DNA from: WJMT01 sp964624145
GTDB taxonomy: Bacteria > Acidobacteriota > Aminicenantia > Aminicenantales > Aminicenantaceae
Reading direction: 5' to 3'
DNA length: 52,740 nt
Assembly: GCA_964624145.1 (NCBI GenBank)
Contig: CAZUXT010000022.1
Coordinates: forward strand, 1-52,740
Both the position numbers and the translations under genes were made by a program. Below are positions 1-6,598 of this stretch, in pieces. The number at the start of each line of letters is the position of its first letter. The first letter of the stretch is position 1. The notes under the pieces are model-generated. The model was not told the DNA's origin, searched no databases, and was given only the letters and a program-made list of their open reading frames with translations.

Positions 1-163
1 TATATATTAGGGGTCGGACCAAGCTATATTATTGATATTATTACAATTAAATTATTTTTTGGGATTATTTAAGGCCTTATTCGGCAGCTTTTGGGCCCAA
101 AAACACTCAAATAAGAAATATGGGGATAGTTTACCTATTTACCTCATTTGTTTTGCAACATAT

Positions 164-182
164 GATTCTCTTCTTGAGAATC
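164..182. other. perfect hairpin upstream of the NCS1 gene
   Basis: Seven-base-pair perfect inverted repeat (GATTCTC, five-base loop, GAGAATC) about 30 bases before the likely start of the transporter gene, in an AT-rich leader. No T-run follows, so it is not a classical terminator. It could be an operator or a 5' leader hairpin. Function unknown. Confidence 0.3.
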
Positions 183-214
183 CTTGGGTTGTGATATATA
201 TTAAAGCAAAAAAA

Positions 215-1594
215 ATGAAGCTTTCTCTTTCCAAACTCACTTCCCGTATGGACAATCTCTATGAGTTTGACAGGGAGCCTGTGACCCCGGACCGGTTTCA
301 GGGAGGGGCTAAGTTTGCCGGGCTTTTTGCCGGGGAACATGTGGCCGCCACAGAGTTTGTGATCGGAGCTTTTTTTGTGCTCCACGGCGTAAGCTTTCAG
401 GACCTGATCATCGGCCTTCTCCTGGGAAATCTGCTGGCCGTCCTTTCCTGGATTTTTATCTGCGCACCCATTGCCACTCAAACCCGGCTGACCCTTTACT
501 GGTATTTAAGAAGGATCGTGGGGCCCGGCGTGAATTTCATCTACAACATTGCCAATGCTTTACTTTACTGCATACTGGCCGGAGCCATGATCGCTGTTTC
601 TGCCACGGCACTAGGCCTGGCTTTTGGCATTGACATCCCTTCCCTGGATGATGTGTTTCCCAGCAGTTTGGAGTGGGTGCTGCTGACTTTTGGAGTGGGC
701 ATTGTTTTCACTGTCCTGGCTGTGCTCGGATTTGAAAAGCTGAGCCGCTTTGCCCAGGTCTGCTCACCCTGGATATTCATCTTGTTCGCGGCCGGAGCTG
801 TGGCCATGCTTCCGCGTTTGGGAGTTCATCCGGATTTCAGCAATCTTCTAGAAGTGGCTCGAACCAAAATCTGGAACGGTATCCCTGTTGCCGGACAGGA
901 AAAGTTTCATATGGCACATGTGCTGTTTTTTTCGTGGTTCTGCAATCTTGCTATGCATGTGGGCCTTTCAGATATGGCACTTTTCCGGTATGCGAAATCC
1001 TGGGTGTACGGCCTCTATTCCAGTTTTGGGATGTATCTGGGGCATTTCCTTGCGTGGATCTGTTCCGGGGTCATGGTAGCAGCTGTGGGGCGGGAGATGC
1101 ACCCGGGCCTTATGGCTTTTGAAGCAGCGGGCCTGGCCGGAGCCGCAGGGGTGTTTATAGCCGGGTGGACCACAGCCAATCCCACCTTATACAGGGCCGG
1201 ATTGGCGCTGCAGGCTGTGACGCCTAACTGGCCCCGGTGGAGAGTGACGCTGGCAGCCGGTCTTTTGACCACGGTTCTGTCCTGTTTTCCGGTGTTTTTT
1301 GTGCGGCTGCTGGATTATGTGGCCATATACGGATTGGTCCTCATGCCCATAGGCGCTGTGGTGTTTGCAGAGCACTGGATTTTTCCCGCACTCAAAATCC
1401 CTCAATTTCAGGCAGAAAAGAAAAAACAGGCGTTCAACTGGAAAGCACTGGGTGTTTGGTTGGGGACTCTGGTCATCTGTTATTTCATGCCCCTTCATCT
1501 TTACTTCCGCTGGCTGCCGGGGTATTTCCTGGCTCTGATCGGTTACACGCTGCTTCATTATTTTGGAAAAGATCGTATGGGGGACGCTCCATAA
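215..1594 (+). CDS. NCS1-type nucleobase:cation symporter (CodB-like permease)
   Basis: Predicted inner-membrane transporter of the nucleobase:cation symporter-1 family, which imports cytosine, purines, hydantoins or allantoin with Na+ or H+. About 459 residues and about 12 hydrophobic segments are visible. A cytoplasmic N-terminus with the FDREPVT motif precedes the first helix, and TTANPTLYRAGLALQ near the middle of the C-terminal half matches the conserved family segment. The frame is open upstream to position 32, but the extra 61 residues are AT-rich and unlike the family, so the ATG at 215 is preferred; its ribosome binding site is weak. The third codon positions are more GC-rich than in most neighbours, which suggests a different origin. 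No catabolic partner is adjacent, so the substrate is unassigned. Confidence 0.75.
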   Translation: MKLSLSKLTSRMDNLYEFDREPVTPDRFQGGAKFAGLFAGEHVAATEFVIGAFFVLHGVSFQDLIIGLLLGNLLAVLSWIFICAPIATQTRLTLYWYLRRIVGPGVNFIYNIANALLYCILAGAMIAVSATALGLAFGIDIPSLDDVFPSSLEWVLLTFGVGIVFTVLAVLGFEKLSRFAQVCSPWIFILFAAGAVAMLPRLGVHPDFSNLLEVARTKIWNGIPVAGQEKFHMAHVLFFSWFCNLAMHVGLSDMALFRYAKSWVYGLYSSFGMYLGHFLAWICSGVMVAAVGREMHPGLMAFEAAGLAGAAGVFIAGWTTANPTLYRAGLALQAVTPNWPRWRVTLAAGLLTTVLSCFPVFFVRLLDYVAIYGLVLMPIGAVVFAEHWIFPALKIPQFQAEKKKQAFNWKALGVWLGTLVICYFMPLHLYFRWLPGYFLALIGYTLLHYFGKDRMGDAP

Positions 1595-1687
1595 GGTACC
1601 ACCCTATATTACTGAATCCGTTGGTTATTAAAAATATTCTAGATTGTCTCCCTTTGGAATATTTCCATTTAATACACAAACGCAATT

Positions 1688-1818
1688 CTGCGGCCGTAAG
1701 TCCGTAGATGGAGTGAGGCCCGACGAAGTCGGATAAGCGATGCTTGCATTCTGGTAGTAAGCCCCGTACGCAAGTGCGAGGTTCTTGACTAGGGTGGCCC
1801 CTAATGGGACGTCCCCTA
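1688..1818 (+). ncRNA. highly structured intergenic element, HEARO/omega-RNA-like (tentative)
   Basis: Non-coding and very rich in short perfect stems: CTGCGG (1688-1693) with CCGTAG (1702-1707, one wobble); CCGAC/GTCGG (1720-1732) around GAA; AAGC/GCTT (1735-1745); CGC/GCG (1769-1778); and a nested stem TAGGG (1790-1794) with CCCTA (1814-1818) enclosing CCC-TAAT-GGG. GC content is much higher than the AT-rich flanks. The compact multi-stem layout recalls HEARO RNAs, the guide RNAs of IscB-type mobile elements, but no IscB or TnpB gene is adjacent and the resemblance is from memory. A solitary mobile-element RNA or another structured repeat are the main options. Confidence 0.4.
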
Positions 1819-1839
1819 TCCGAAGAGTGAGAAAAAAAC

Positions 1840-1868
1840 TTGACAAAATGTATACTTTACTACATAAT
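1840..1868 (+). promoter_or_regulatory. sigma70-type promoter for the 1950-3554 operon
   Basis: A perfect -35 TTGACA (1840-1845), a 17-base spacer and a -10 CATAAT (1863-1868) lie about 80 bases before the first gene of the membrane protein/XRE/TraB group. A good ribosome binding site AAGGAGG follows at about 1938. Confidence 0.6.
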
Positions 1869-1949
1869 ATGAGTAGTTAAGGTTACAATTAGGAGCTTAT
1901 TAATGTTCATTTATAGAATCAATTTGACGGAATTGCAAGGAGGATTACC

Positions 1950-2393
1950 ATGACCCACCGCATCGAGAAGTTTGACATGGAAAGGAAGAGATTGAGAGGC
2001 GGTCATATCCTGTCCATCATCGCCTTTTTTCTGACCTGGATAGCTTTCGCTTCCCTCGAGATCGCACACTTAGAGGAGAGTCGATTGTCCAGGATCTTGC
2101 TTATCATCTGCTATATATTTCTGGTAGCCGTCGTTTATTTCGCGGTCCGCCTGCGCCGCAACGCCTATTTGATCAATCGGGATCCTGTTTTGAAAGAGGC
2201 CCTTCACAACGAACTTGTGCAGCTCAATCGCCTCAGAGCATGGAGGACCGCGTTCATCGCCATGGCTGTGTTTTTAGCCGCGATAGGATTGCTGTCCTTT
2301 TTCGTTGAGATTGAAAATTTGATGATCGTCGCCTCATCTCTTATTGTCGGATTGGGGACACAAAGAATCGCCTTTTTTCTTTTGGATAAATGA
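1950..2393 (+). CDS. multi-TM membrane protein partnered with XRE regulator
   Basis: Protein of 147 residues with about four predicted transmembrane helices (roughly residues 20-38, 46-66, 102-120 and 122-140) and a charged cytoplasmic stretch RLRRNAYLINRDP between the two pairs. An AAGGAGG ribosome binding site lies just upstream. It is followed within a few bases by a small XRE regulator. This arrangement is common for small membrane proteins whose expression or activity is tied to a YozG-type regulator (DUF2178/DUF2975-like pairs). No enzymatic motif is visible, so the function is unknown. Confidence 0.7.
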   Translation: MTHRIEKFDMERKRLRGGHILSIIAFFLTWIAFASLEIAHLEESRLSRILLIICYIFLVAVVYFAVRLRRNAYLINRDPVLKEALHNELVQLNRLRAWRTAFIAMAVFLAAIGLLSFFVEIENLMIVASSLIVGLGTQRIAFFLLDK

Positions 2394-2397
2394 ATTT

Positions 2398-2613
2398 ATG
2401 ACTCTTAGACGAGATAACATCAGAAACACTCTTAAAGTACAACGGGCCAAAAAGGACCTGACTCAGGAACAACTGGCTCATCTGGTCGGTGTCACCCGCA
2501 AAACCATCAACAGCGTGGAAAAAGGGAAATATGTCCCTTCCACCTACCTGGCCCTGAAATTGTCAAGGGTTCTGGAGGTTCCGGTCGAGGAGTTGTTTCA
2601 GCTAACAGAATAA
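2398..2613 (+). CDS. small XRE-family HTH transcriptional regulator
   Basis: Regulator of 71 residues consisting almost only of a Cro/C1-type helix-turn-helix. The stretch LTQEQLAHLVGVTRKTINSV followed by EKGKYVPSTYLALKLSRVLEV is typical of the YozG-like group. The frame is open further upstream, but those codons overlap the preceding gene. The ATG at 2398, four bases after the upstream stop, places the conserved N-terminus correctly. It is probably co-transcribed with the membrane gene before it and the TraB gene after it, and probably controls its own operon. Confidence 0.85.
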   Translation: MTLRRDNIRNTLKVQRAKKDLTQEQLAHLVGVTRKTINSVEKGKYVPSTYLALKLSRVLEVPVEELFQLTE

Positions 2614-2630
2614 ACAATCATGGAGGATTC

Positions 2631-3554
2631 ATGAAACAAAAACCACACAAAAATGTCTGCGCTTTCTGCGCTTTGCTTCTGTTTTCTTTTTTCATTTTTA
2701 TTGTTTGGTCATCCGCAGCCACGGTTCAAGAGAAAGGTCAGGGCCCGTTTTTATGGACGACCCAAATTGGGGAGAGCACAGTCTATCTGGCTGCATCGGT
2801 TCACGGGGGGCGATTCGATGATTACCCTCTTGACGGCCGATACCTTGAGGCCTTGGAAAAGGCTCAAAACATCATATTCGAGGTGGCCGAGGATAGAGCG
2901 GCAATCAAGGGAATCATGCTGGAATTTATCGGGGATTATCGGGTGTCCGAGGATCAAAACCTTCTGAAGCGTTTGAGCCCATCCTCCAAACAGATTTTTC
3001 AAGAACTTCTCGGTGAAGAAGATGCCTCTTTCTTCAGTGGGTATCAGCCTTGGGTTGCCCGTATGCAGATATCCTCGAGAATAATGACCTTGGCCGGATA
3101 CGAGCCTGAGCGGGCCGTGGATTTTTATATCCGGTCCCTGGCCGTACAAAAGGGAAAGACCGTTATGGGATTGGAAGAAGTGGTCAGTCAGTTCAAGCTG
3201 TTTGTTCTGGAGCTTCCTTACGAGAAACAGCTGGCGATTGTCGAACAGCTTATTCATTCTGTCACATACGGTGCGAAGGTGCAGGAGGAGCTGTTTTCTT
3301 CCTATTTCCGCAACGACAGGCAGGGATTTGAAAAACAATTTCTCGCGATGTATGATTTCAGCAATCCCGCATCCAAAGCCGGTTATGACCGTCTGTTTGC
3401 ATTACGCAATCAGGGCATGGTGGATAAATTGGAAAAAATCGTACTGGAACACCCCGGAATCCACATGGTGGTTGTCGGAGGAGGCCATTTTTTCGGACCG
3501 GACAATATCCGCGAGCTTCTTGAGAAGAAAGGTTATGAGGTCAAAGTATACTGA
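2631..3554 (+). CDS. TraB/GumN family protein
   Basis: Protein of 307 residues with an N-terminal hydrophobic signal or anchor (residues 10-30), suggesting an exported or membrane-anchored domain. Family hallmarks are FLWTTQIGESTVYLAASVHGG near residue 40, DDYPLDGRYLEALEKAQ with a following glutamate (EVAED), and C-terminal VVVGGGHFFGPDNI, the paired His/Glu sites of TraB/GumN (TIKI-like putative metalloprotease) proteins. The ribosome binding site GGAGG lies eight bases upstream. It is the third gene of the operon starting at 1950. The substrate is unknown. Confidence 0.8.
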   Translation: MKQKPHKNVCAFCALLLFSFFIFIVWSSAATVQEKGQGPFLWTTQIGESTVYLAASVHGGRFDDYPLDGRYLEALEKAQNIIFEVAEDRAAIKGIMLEFIGDYRVSEDQNLLKRLSPSSKQIFQELLGEEDASFFSGYQPWVARMQISSRIMTLAGYEPERAVDFYIRSLAVQKGKTVMGLEEVVSQFKLFVLELPYEKQLAIVEQLIHSVTYGAKVQEELFSSYFRNDRQGFEKQFLAMYDFSNPASKAGYDRLFALRNQGMVDKLEKIVLEHPGIHMVVVGGGHFFGPDNIRELLEKKGYEVKVY

Positions 3555-3599
3555 ATCAGCCGTGATTGATCACTTATAGCCTTCAACTGACAATAGGAA

Positions 3600-4283
3600 T
3601 CACCAGACATAAGGCAGCAGGCGGTATTTGACTTTTTTTGAATATTCAAGGTAGCCCTCAAGCTCTTTTTTCAATGTGGAGTCTTCCAGATAAGTTCGGA
3701 TGACAAATACGGTCATGATCAAGGCAGCCGGCACCAGTGCCCAGAGGGAACCCAGGAAGAGAGAAATGAGAGGATAAAACGCTATATCACTGATATACAA
3801 AGGGTGCCGGACAAAACGGTAAGGTCCGCTCTGGCTCACCTGGTGATCGCGGTCTTTCTGGATACGAACAAAGCTTGACATGTACTTGTTGGCTATCCCG
3901 CACCAAAAGGCAAGGGCATACGAAGCAAGTATTCCCAGGTAACATACAATTTTTATGGAAACGGGAATGTTGAAATTTTGAAACCGGCCCGCATCAAAGG
4001 CTGCTGTAAACATAAAGACCACAATCAATAACCAGTAGATAGATATCAGGATCCGGTCCCATTTTTTCCCTTTTTTAAAAGCGGTGGCCCTTTCATGGAG
4101 GAGTTCTGGGTTTTTAAGCTTCAGATACAAGGTCCAGGAAGAAAAAACAATCAGATAAGTGGCCAAGATGATCCACAGTTCTATCCAGTCCCATCTCCCG
4201 GCAGCAAGCACTATTCCGTATATCAATAAGGCAAGGAGTATTATTGACAATACAAAGCGAAGTATTTTTTTTACAGGTGCCAT
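3600..4283 (-). CDS. isoprenylcysteine carboxyl methyltransferase-like membrane methyltransferase
   Basis: Integral membrane protein of 227 residues with about five helices. The C-terminal signature RFVRHPLYISDIAF, then LEDSTLKKELEGYLEYSKKV and a terminal YRLLPYVW, matches the ICMT/PEMT/NnrU-like family that uses S-adenosylmethionine to methylate membrane-associated acceptors. The RHP motif and downstream Glu form the SAM and substrate site in this family. AAGGAG precedes the ATG. A family A repeat begins right at this ribosome binding site. Substrate unknown; bacterial members are rarely assigned. Confidence 0.8.
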   Translation of the reverse strand: MAPVKKILRFVLSIILLALLIYGIVLAAGRWDWIELWIILATYLIVFSSWTLYLKLKNPELLHERATAFKKGKKWDRILISIYWLLIVVFMFTAAFDAGRFQNFNIPVSIKIVCYLGILASYALAFWCGIANKYMSSFVRIQKDRDHQVSQSGPYRFVRHPLYISDIAFYPLISLFLGSLWALVPAALIMTVFVIRTYLEDSTLKKELEGYLEYSKKVKYRLLPYVW

Positions 4284-4294
4284 AGGAACTCCTT

Positions 4295-4551
4295 AACCTG
4301 ACATATTCATAAAAAAATGGCGATGAACATTTTTTGTTTTGATTTAAAGGATATACATGCTTTTTATAAAAATGGCAACTGAAATGTTTTTGTTTGTTTT
4401 TTCTTTAATTTTAATCGCCATTTTTTTACCTTTCAGGCAAGCCGATCTCACTGCATCTGCTTTGTTGCAGGGCATTTGCGGTGAAGTACCACAGCTTCAT
4501 ACCCTGCGCCTCGCATCTGCAGCAACCTCGACTTGCGAATAATCCAGGTAA
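4295..4551. repeat. family A palindromic repeat (MITE-like), full copy
   Basis: The left end AACCTGACATATTCATAAA (4295-4313) and right end GCGAATAATCCAGGT (4535-4549) are imperfect inverted repeats. Inside, AAAAAAATGGCGAT (4311-4324) and its exact complement (4414-4427) form a 14-bp stem. The same left end occurs at 22349 and 40479. No transposase is encoded; the short open frame inside is an artefact of the repeat. It fills the divergent gap between 3600-4283 and the 4745 gene. The remaining 4552-4700 is AT-rich with nothing recognisable. Confidence 0.65.
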
Positions 4552-4696
4552 AAAAGCTTTTCTCTCAATGTCATTTGCTTTTCTTTTCTAACTCCGGTGT
4601 TTCATAGTCCCCATGAGTTAGCACCTAGGATAGCAGTAATTCATACAGCTGGCAATATAAATAAAGTCATTTTATCTTAAAACACAATCTTTTATC

Positions 4697-4725
4697 TTTA
4701 TAAGAATCAGATGTTAAGATATAAT
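4697..4725 (+). promoter_or_regulatory. possible promoter for the small-protein/nucleotidyltransferase pair
   Basis: A perfect -10 TATAAT (4720-4725) with a poor -35 TTTATA (4697-4702) at 17 bases lies only 20 bases before the ATG at 4745, which implies a short leader. Confidence 0.35.
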
Positions 4726-4744
4726 AAAACAAAGTAATAGTCAG

Positions 4745-4951
4745 ATGAATAAAAAGATCTGGATCAACAAGACGTATTCATTTTCAGAAGCAAAGCAGTT
4801 TGATGATTCTTACTACTTGTCTCTTTCTTCATCAGAAAGGCTTGAAACAGTTCAGTTCCTGCGGGATGAATGCCATAAGTTTAAAAAGGGCCGTAGTTAT
4901 GAGAGTGGAAAAAGATTACGAAGAGTTCTTAAAATTATTAAACAGGCATAA
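4745..4951 (+). CDS. small hypothetical protein paired with nucleotidyltransferase
   Basis: Basic protein of 68 residues with no transmembrane segment. It has a SFSEAKQFDDSYYLSLSSSE start and an ERLETVQFLRDECHKF helix. I recall similar small proteins immediately upstream of nucleotidyltransferase genes in many bacteria, usually unnamed. Its last 53 bases overlap the start of the nucleotidyltransferase in another frame, implying translational coupling. By genetic layout it could be the partner of a toxin-antitoxin-like module, but no activity can be assigned from sequence. Confidence 0.6.
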   Translation: MNKKIWINKTYSFSEAKQFDDSYYLSLSSSERLETVQFLRDECHKFKKGRSYESGKRLRRVLKIIKQA

Positions 4952-5354
4952 AGTCAAATACTGCATTATAGGTGCTTATGCGGTCGCTTTTTATGCCAAG
5001 CCGAGATACACTAAAGATATGGATATTTTTGTGGAGCCGAGCGTTGACAATGCCGAAAAGATTCTCAAAGTCCTCACTGAATTTGGTTTTGAGCAGTTGT
5101 CCATAACTCCGGACGATTTGGCACAGGAAGGCAATATTTTTCAACTGGGCTATGAACCGGTACGGATTGATATATTGACAAAAATTGAGGGATTTCGGTT
5201 CCAGGAAGTATGGCGTAATAGAATACTGGGTGAATATGGTTCTGAAAGGGTCAACTTTATCAGCTTGGATGATTTAATAGAGAACAAAAAGATATCAGGA
5301 CGCAAATCGGACATAGTGGATATTGAACTTTTAGAAAAGTCACGAATGAAATAA
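4899..5354 (+). CDS. nucleotidyltransferase-fold protein (MNT/AbiEii-like)
   Basis: Protein of 151 residues of the DNA polymerase beta-like nucleotidyltransferase superfamily. The core IIGAYAVAFYAKPRYTKDMD holds the Gly-rich start and the DxD metal pair (DMDIF), followed by a third acidic strand at VRIDIL. The C-terminal SLDDLIENKKISGRKSDIVD is the typical lysine-containing end of AbiEii/DUF6036-type proteins. The frame is open upstream to 4800, but the ATG at 4899, after AAGGG, gives the normal family N-terminus. It overlaps the preceding small gene. Such proteins act in antitoxin or toxin AMPylation or nucleotide transfer; the role here is not established. Confidence 0.8.
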   Translation: MRVEKDYEEFLKLLNRHKVKYCIIGAYAVAFYAKPRYTKDMDIFVEPSVDNAEKILKVLTEFGFEQLSITPDDLAQEGNIFQLGYEPVRIDILTKIEGFRFQEVWRNRILGEYGSERVNFISLDDLIENKKISGRKSDIVDIELLEKSRMK

Positions 5355-5355
5355 T

Positions 5356-5568
5356 ATGACAATGTGGAAGAGAGTAGTCCCACGGATTTTTTTAGGCATG
5401 GCCGTATTGAGCCTTTTATTTTGTCTGGCAGCGCCTTTTCTTTATTTTTCAGGCCGGATGAGCGAGGGAGGGTATAAGTCACTCTTTTTTGCAGCTTCTG
5501 TGGGGTGGTTTGTTTTTTCTGTGGTCCGGCTTTCCATAAGGAAAAAACAGACCTCCGTAAAGGGCTGA
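5356..5568 (+). CDS. small two-helix membrane protein
   Basis: Hypothetical protein of 70 residues with two hydrophobic segments (about residues 9-31 and 41-59) joined by the polar loop SGRMSEGGYK and ending in a basic tail. It starts two bases after the nucleotidyltransferase stop, so it may be part of the same transcript. The ribosome binding site is poor. Family not recognised. Confidence 0.45.
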   Translation: MTMWKRVVPRIFLGMAVLSLLFCLAAPFLYFSGRMSEGGYKSLFFAASVGWFVFSVVRLSIRKKQTSVKG

Positions 5569-5612
5569 GAACACCTTTTACCTTTCATTTTTTTCATGTG
5601 GAAAAAAAGTTC

Positions 5613-5640
5613 TTGCCATACGAATATAAATGTATATAAT
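5613..5640 (+). promoter_or_regulatory. promoter for the second XRE module
   Basis: TTGCCA (5613-5618), a 16-base spacer and a perfect TATAAT (5635-5640) lie about 35 bases before the XRE gene. Confidence 0.5.
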
Positions 5641-5674
5641 AATATACAAATAGCATATAAATATATACGGGACT

Positions 5675-5896
5675 ATGAGAATGAAAAACAAACAAAGACT
5701 AGAAAATAATTTAAGAAGATGCCGGTTTGAACACAACGAGATTTCCCAGCAGGGACTGGCAAACGAGGTCGGAGTGACCCGTCTGACCATACATTCCATT
5801 GAAAAGGGCAAATTCAATCCTTCTGTACGGCTCGCGCTTAAGATCGCATCTTTTTTTAAGAAATCCGTTGAAGAGATATTTTATCTTGAGGATTAA
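5675..5896 (+). CDS. small XRE-family HTH transcriptional regulator
   Basis: Regulator of 73 residues that is almost all helix-turn-helix: ISQQGLANEVGVTRLTIHSI then EKGKFNPSVRLALKIA, with a C-terminal KKSVEEIFYLED. It is of the same YozG-like group as the regulator at 2398. The ATG at 5675 or the in-frame ATG at 5681 could be used; GGGA lies upstream of both. It is followed after 18 bases by a frameshifted membrane protein gene, so this module has the order regulator then membrane protein. Confidence 0.85.
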   Translation: MRMKNKQRLENNLRRCRFEHNEISQQGLANEVGVTRLTIHSIEKGKFNPSVRLALKIASFFKKSVEEIFYLED

Positions 5897-5914
5897 GAAC
5901 TAAAGGAGAAAGAA

Positions 5915-6500
5915 ATGAAAAAATTACTTAAGATAAGCAATAACACCACCCTCATATTATGTTCTCTATTTTACCCAGGCCGTCCATTTTATATTTACTA
6001 TTCTGATGGTGGTCTTTCTTGTGTGGACAGGGAAATCGGTGAAGCAAAGAGATCAGGAAATAGTTGTCAAAGACGATTCCATTTTTATTAATGCGCAGTA
6101 TATCGGAATCCTGAGCGGGATCTCAGGCCTTGTTCTGATAACAGTATTTTCTCTTCTGTATTCGACCGTTTACACACTTCCCCTATGGGCTCTTAAAGGG
6201 GGAATTGCCGTCTTGTGCTTTATAGCGGTTGTCCCCTATTCTCTTATCGTTTTGTACTGGCTCGTTTTAAAGGCCAGAGAAAAGCCGGGTGAATGGTATG
6301 ATGAGAAACAGTTCAAGGACCTGTCTAAGTCCAGCCTGATTACTCTCGTAGTATCCATTGTCTTCCTGTTGATTCTGTTTATTCTGCAGTATGCATTAAA
6401 AAATGTTCTGGTCCTGAACATGGTATGGTTCCCGCTTTATTTCTTTTTTGTCCTTTTCCTCTTTTCCGCTATGACCTTATTTTTTAACAAACAGGAGTAA
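5915..6500 (+). pseudogene. multi-TM membrane protein gene with frameshift
   Basis: An excellent ribosome binding site (AAAGGAG) precedes the ATG at 5915, whose frame begins MKKLLKISNNTTLILCSLF and then runs into a stop after about 58 codons of non-membrane sequence. In the next frame, FTQAVHFIFTILMVVFLVW continues from about 5969 straight into the open frame to 6500, which carries about four more helices. The reading therefore shifts by one base near 5962-5975, next to TTTT and CCC runs. The whole product of about 195 residues would be an XRE-associated membrane protein (DUF2975-like by context). This is either a real disrupted gene or a sequencing error. An internal ATG at 6006 would give 164 residues. 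Confidence 0.7.
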
Positions 6501-6598
6501 AGAAAGACCAGTCGTATAAAAGAGAATCCCTTTAATAAAAGTGATCTCTTTCAAAGTTGGAAAGCTCAATTGATCACCTCTGAAGATGTTGTTTCTTA

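Noticed and set aside
4357..4542. 61-codon open frame in the intergenic region
   Set aside because: It lies wholly inside the family A repeat and its translation follows the repeat arms; no ribosome binding site.
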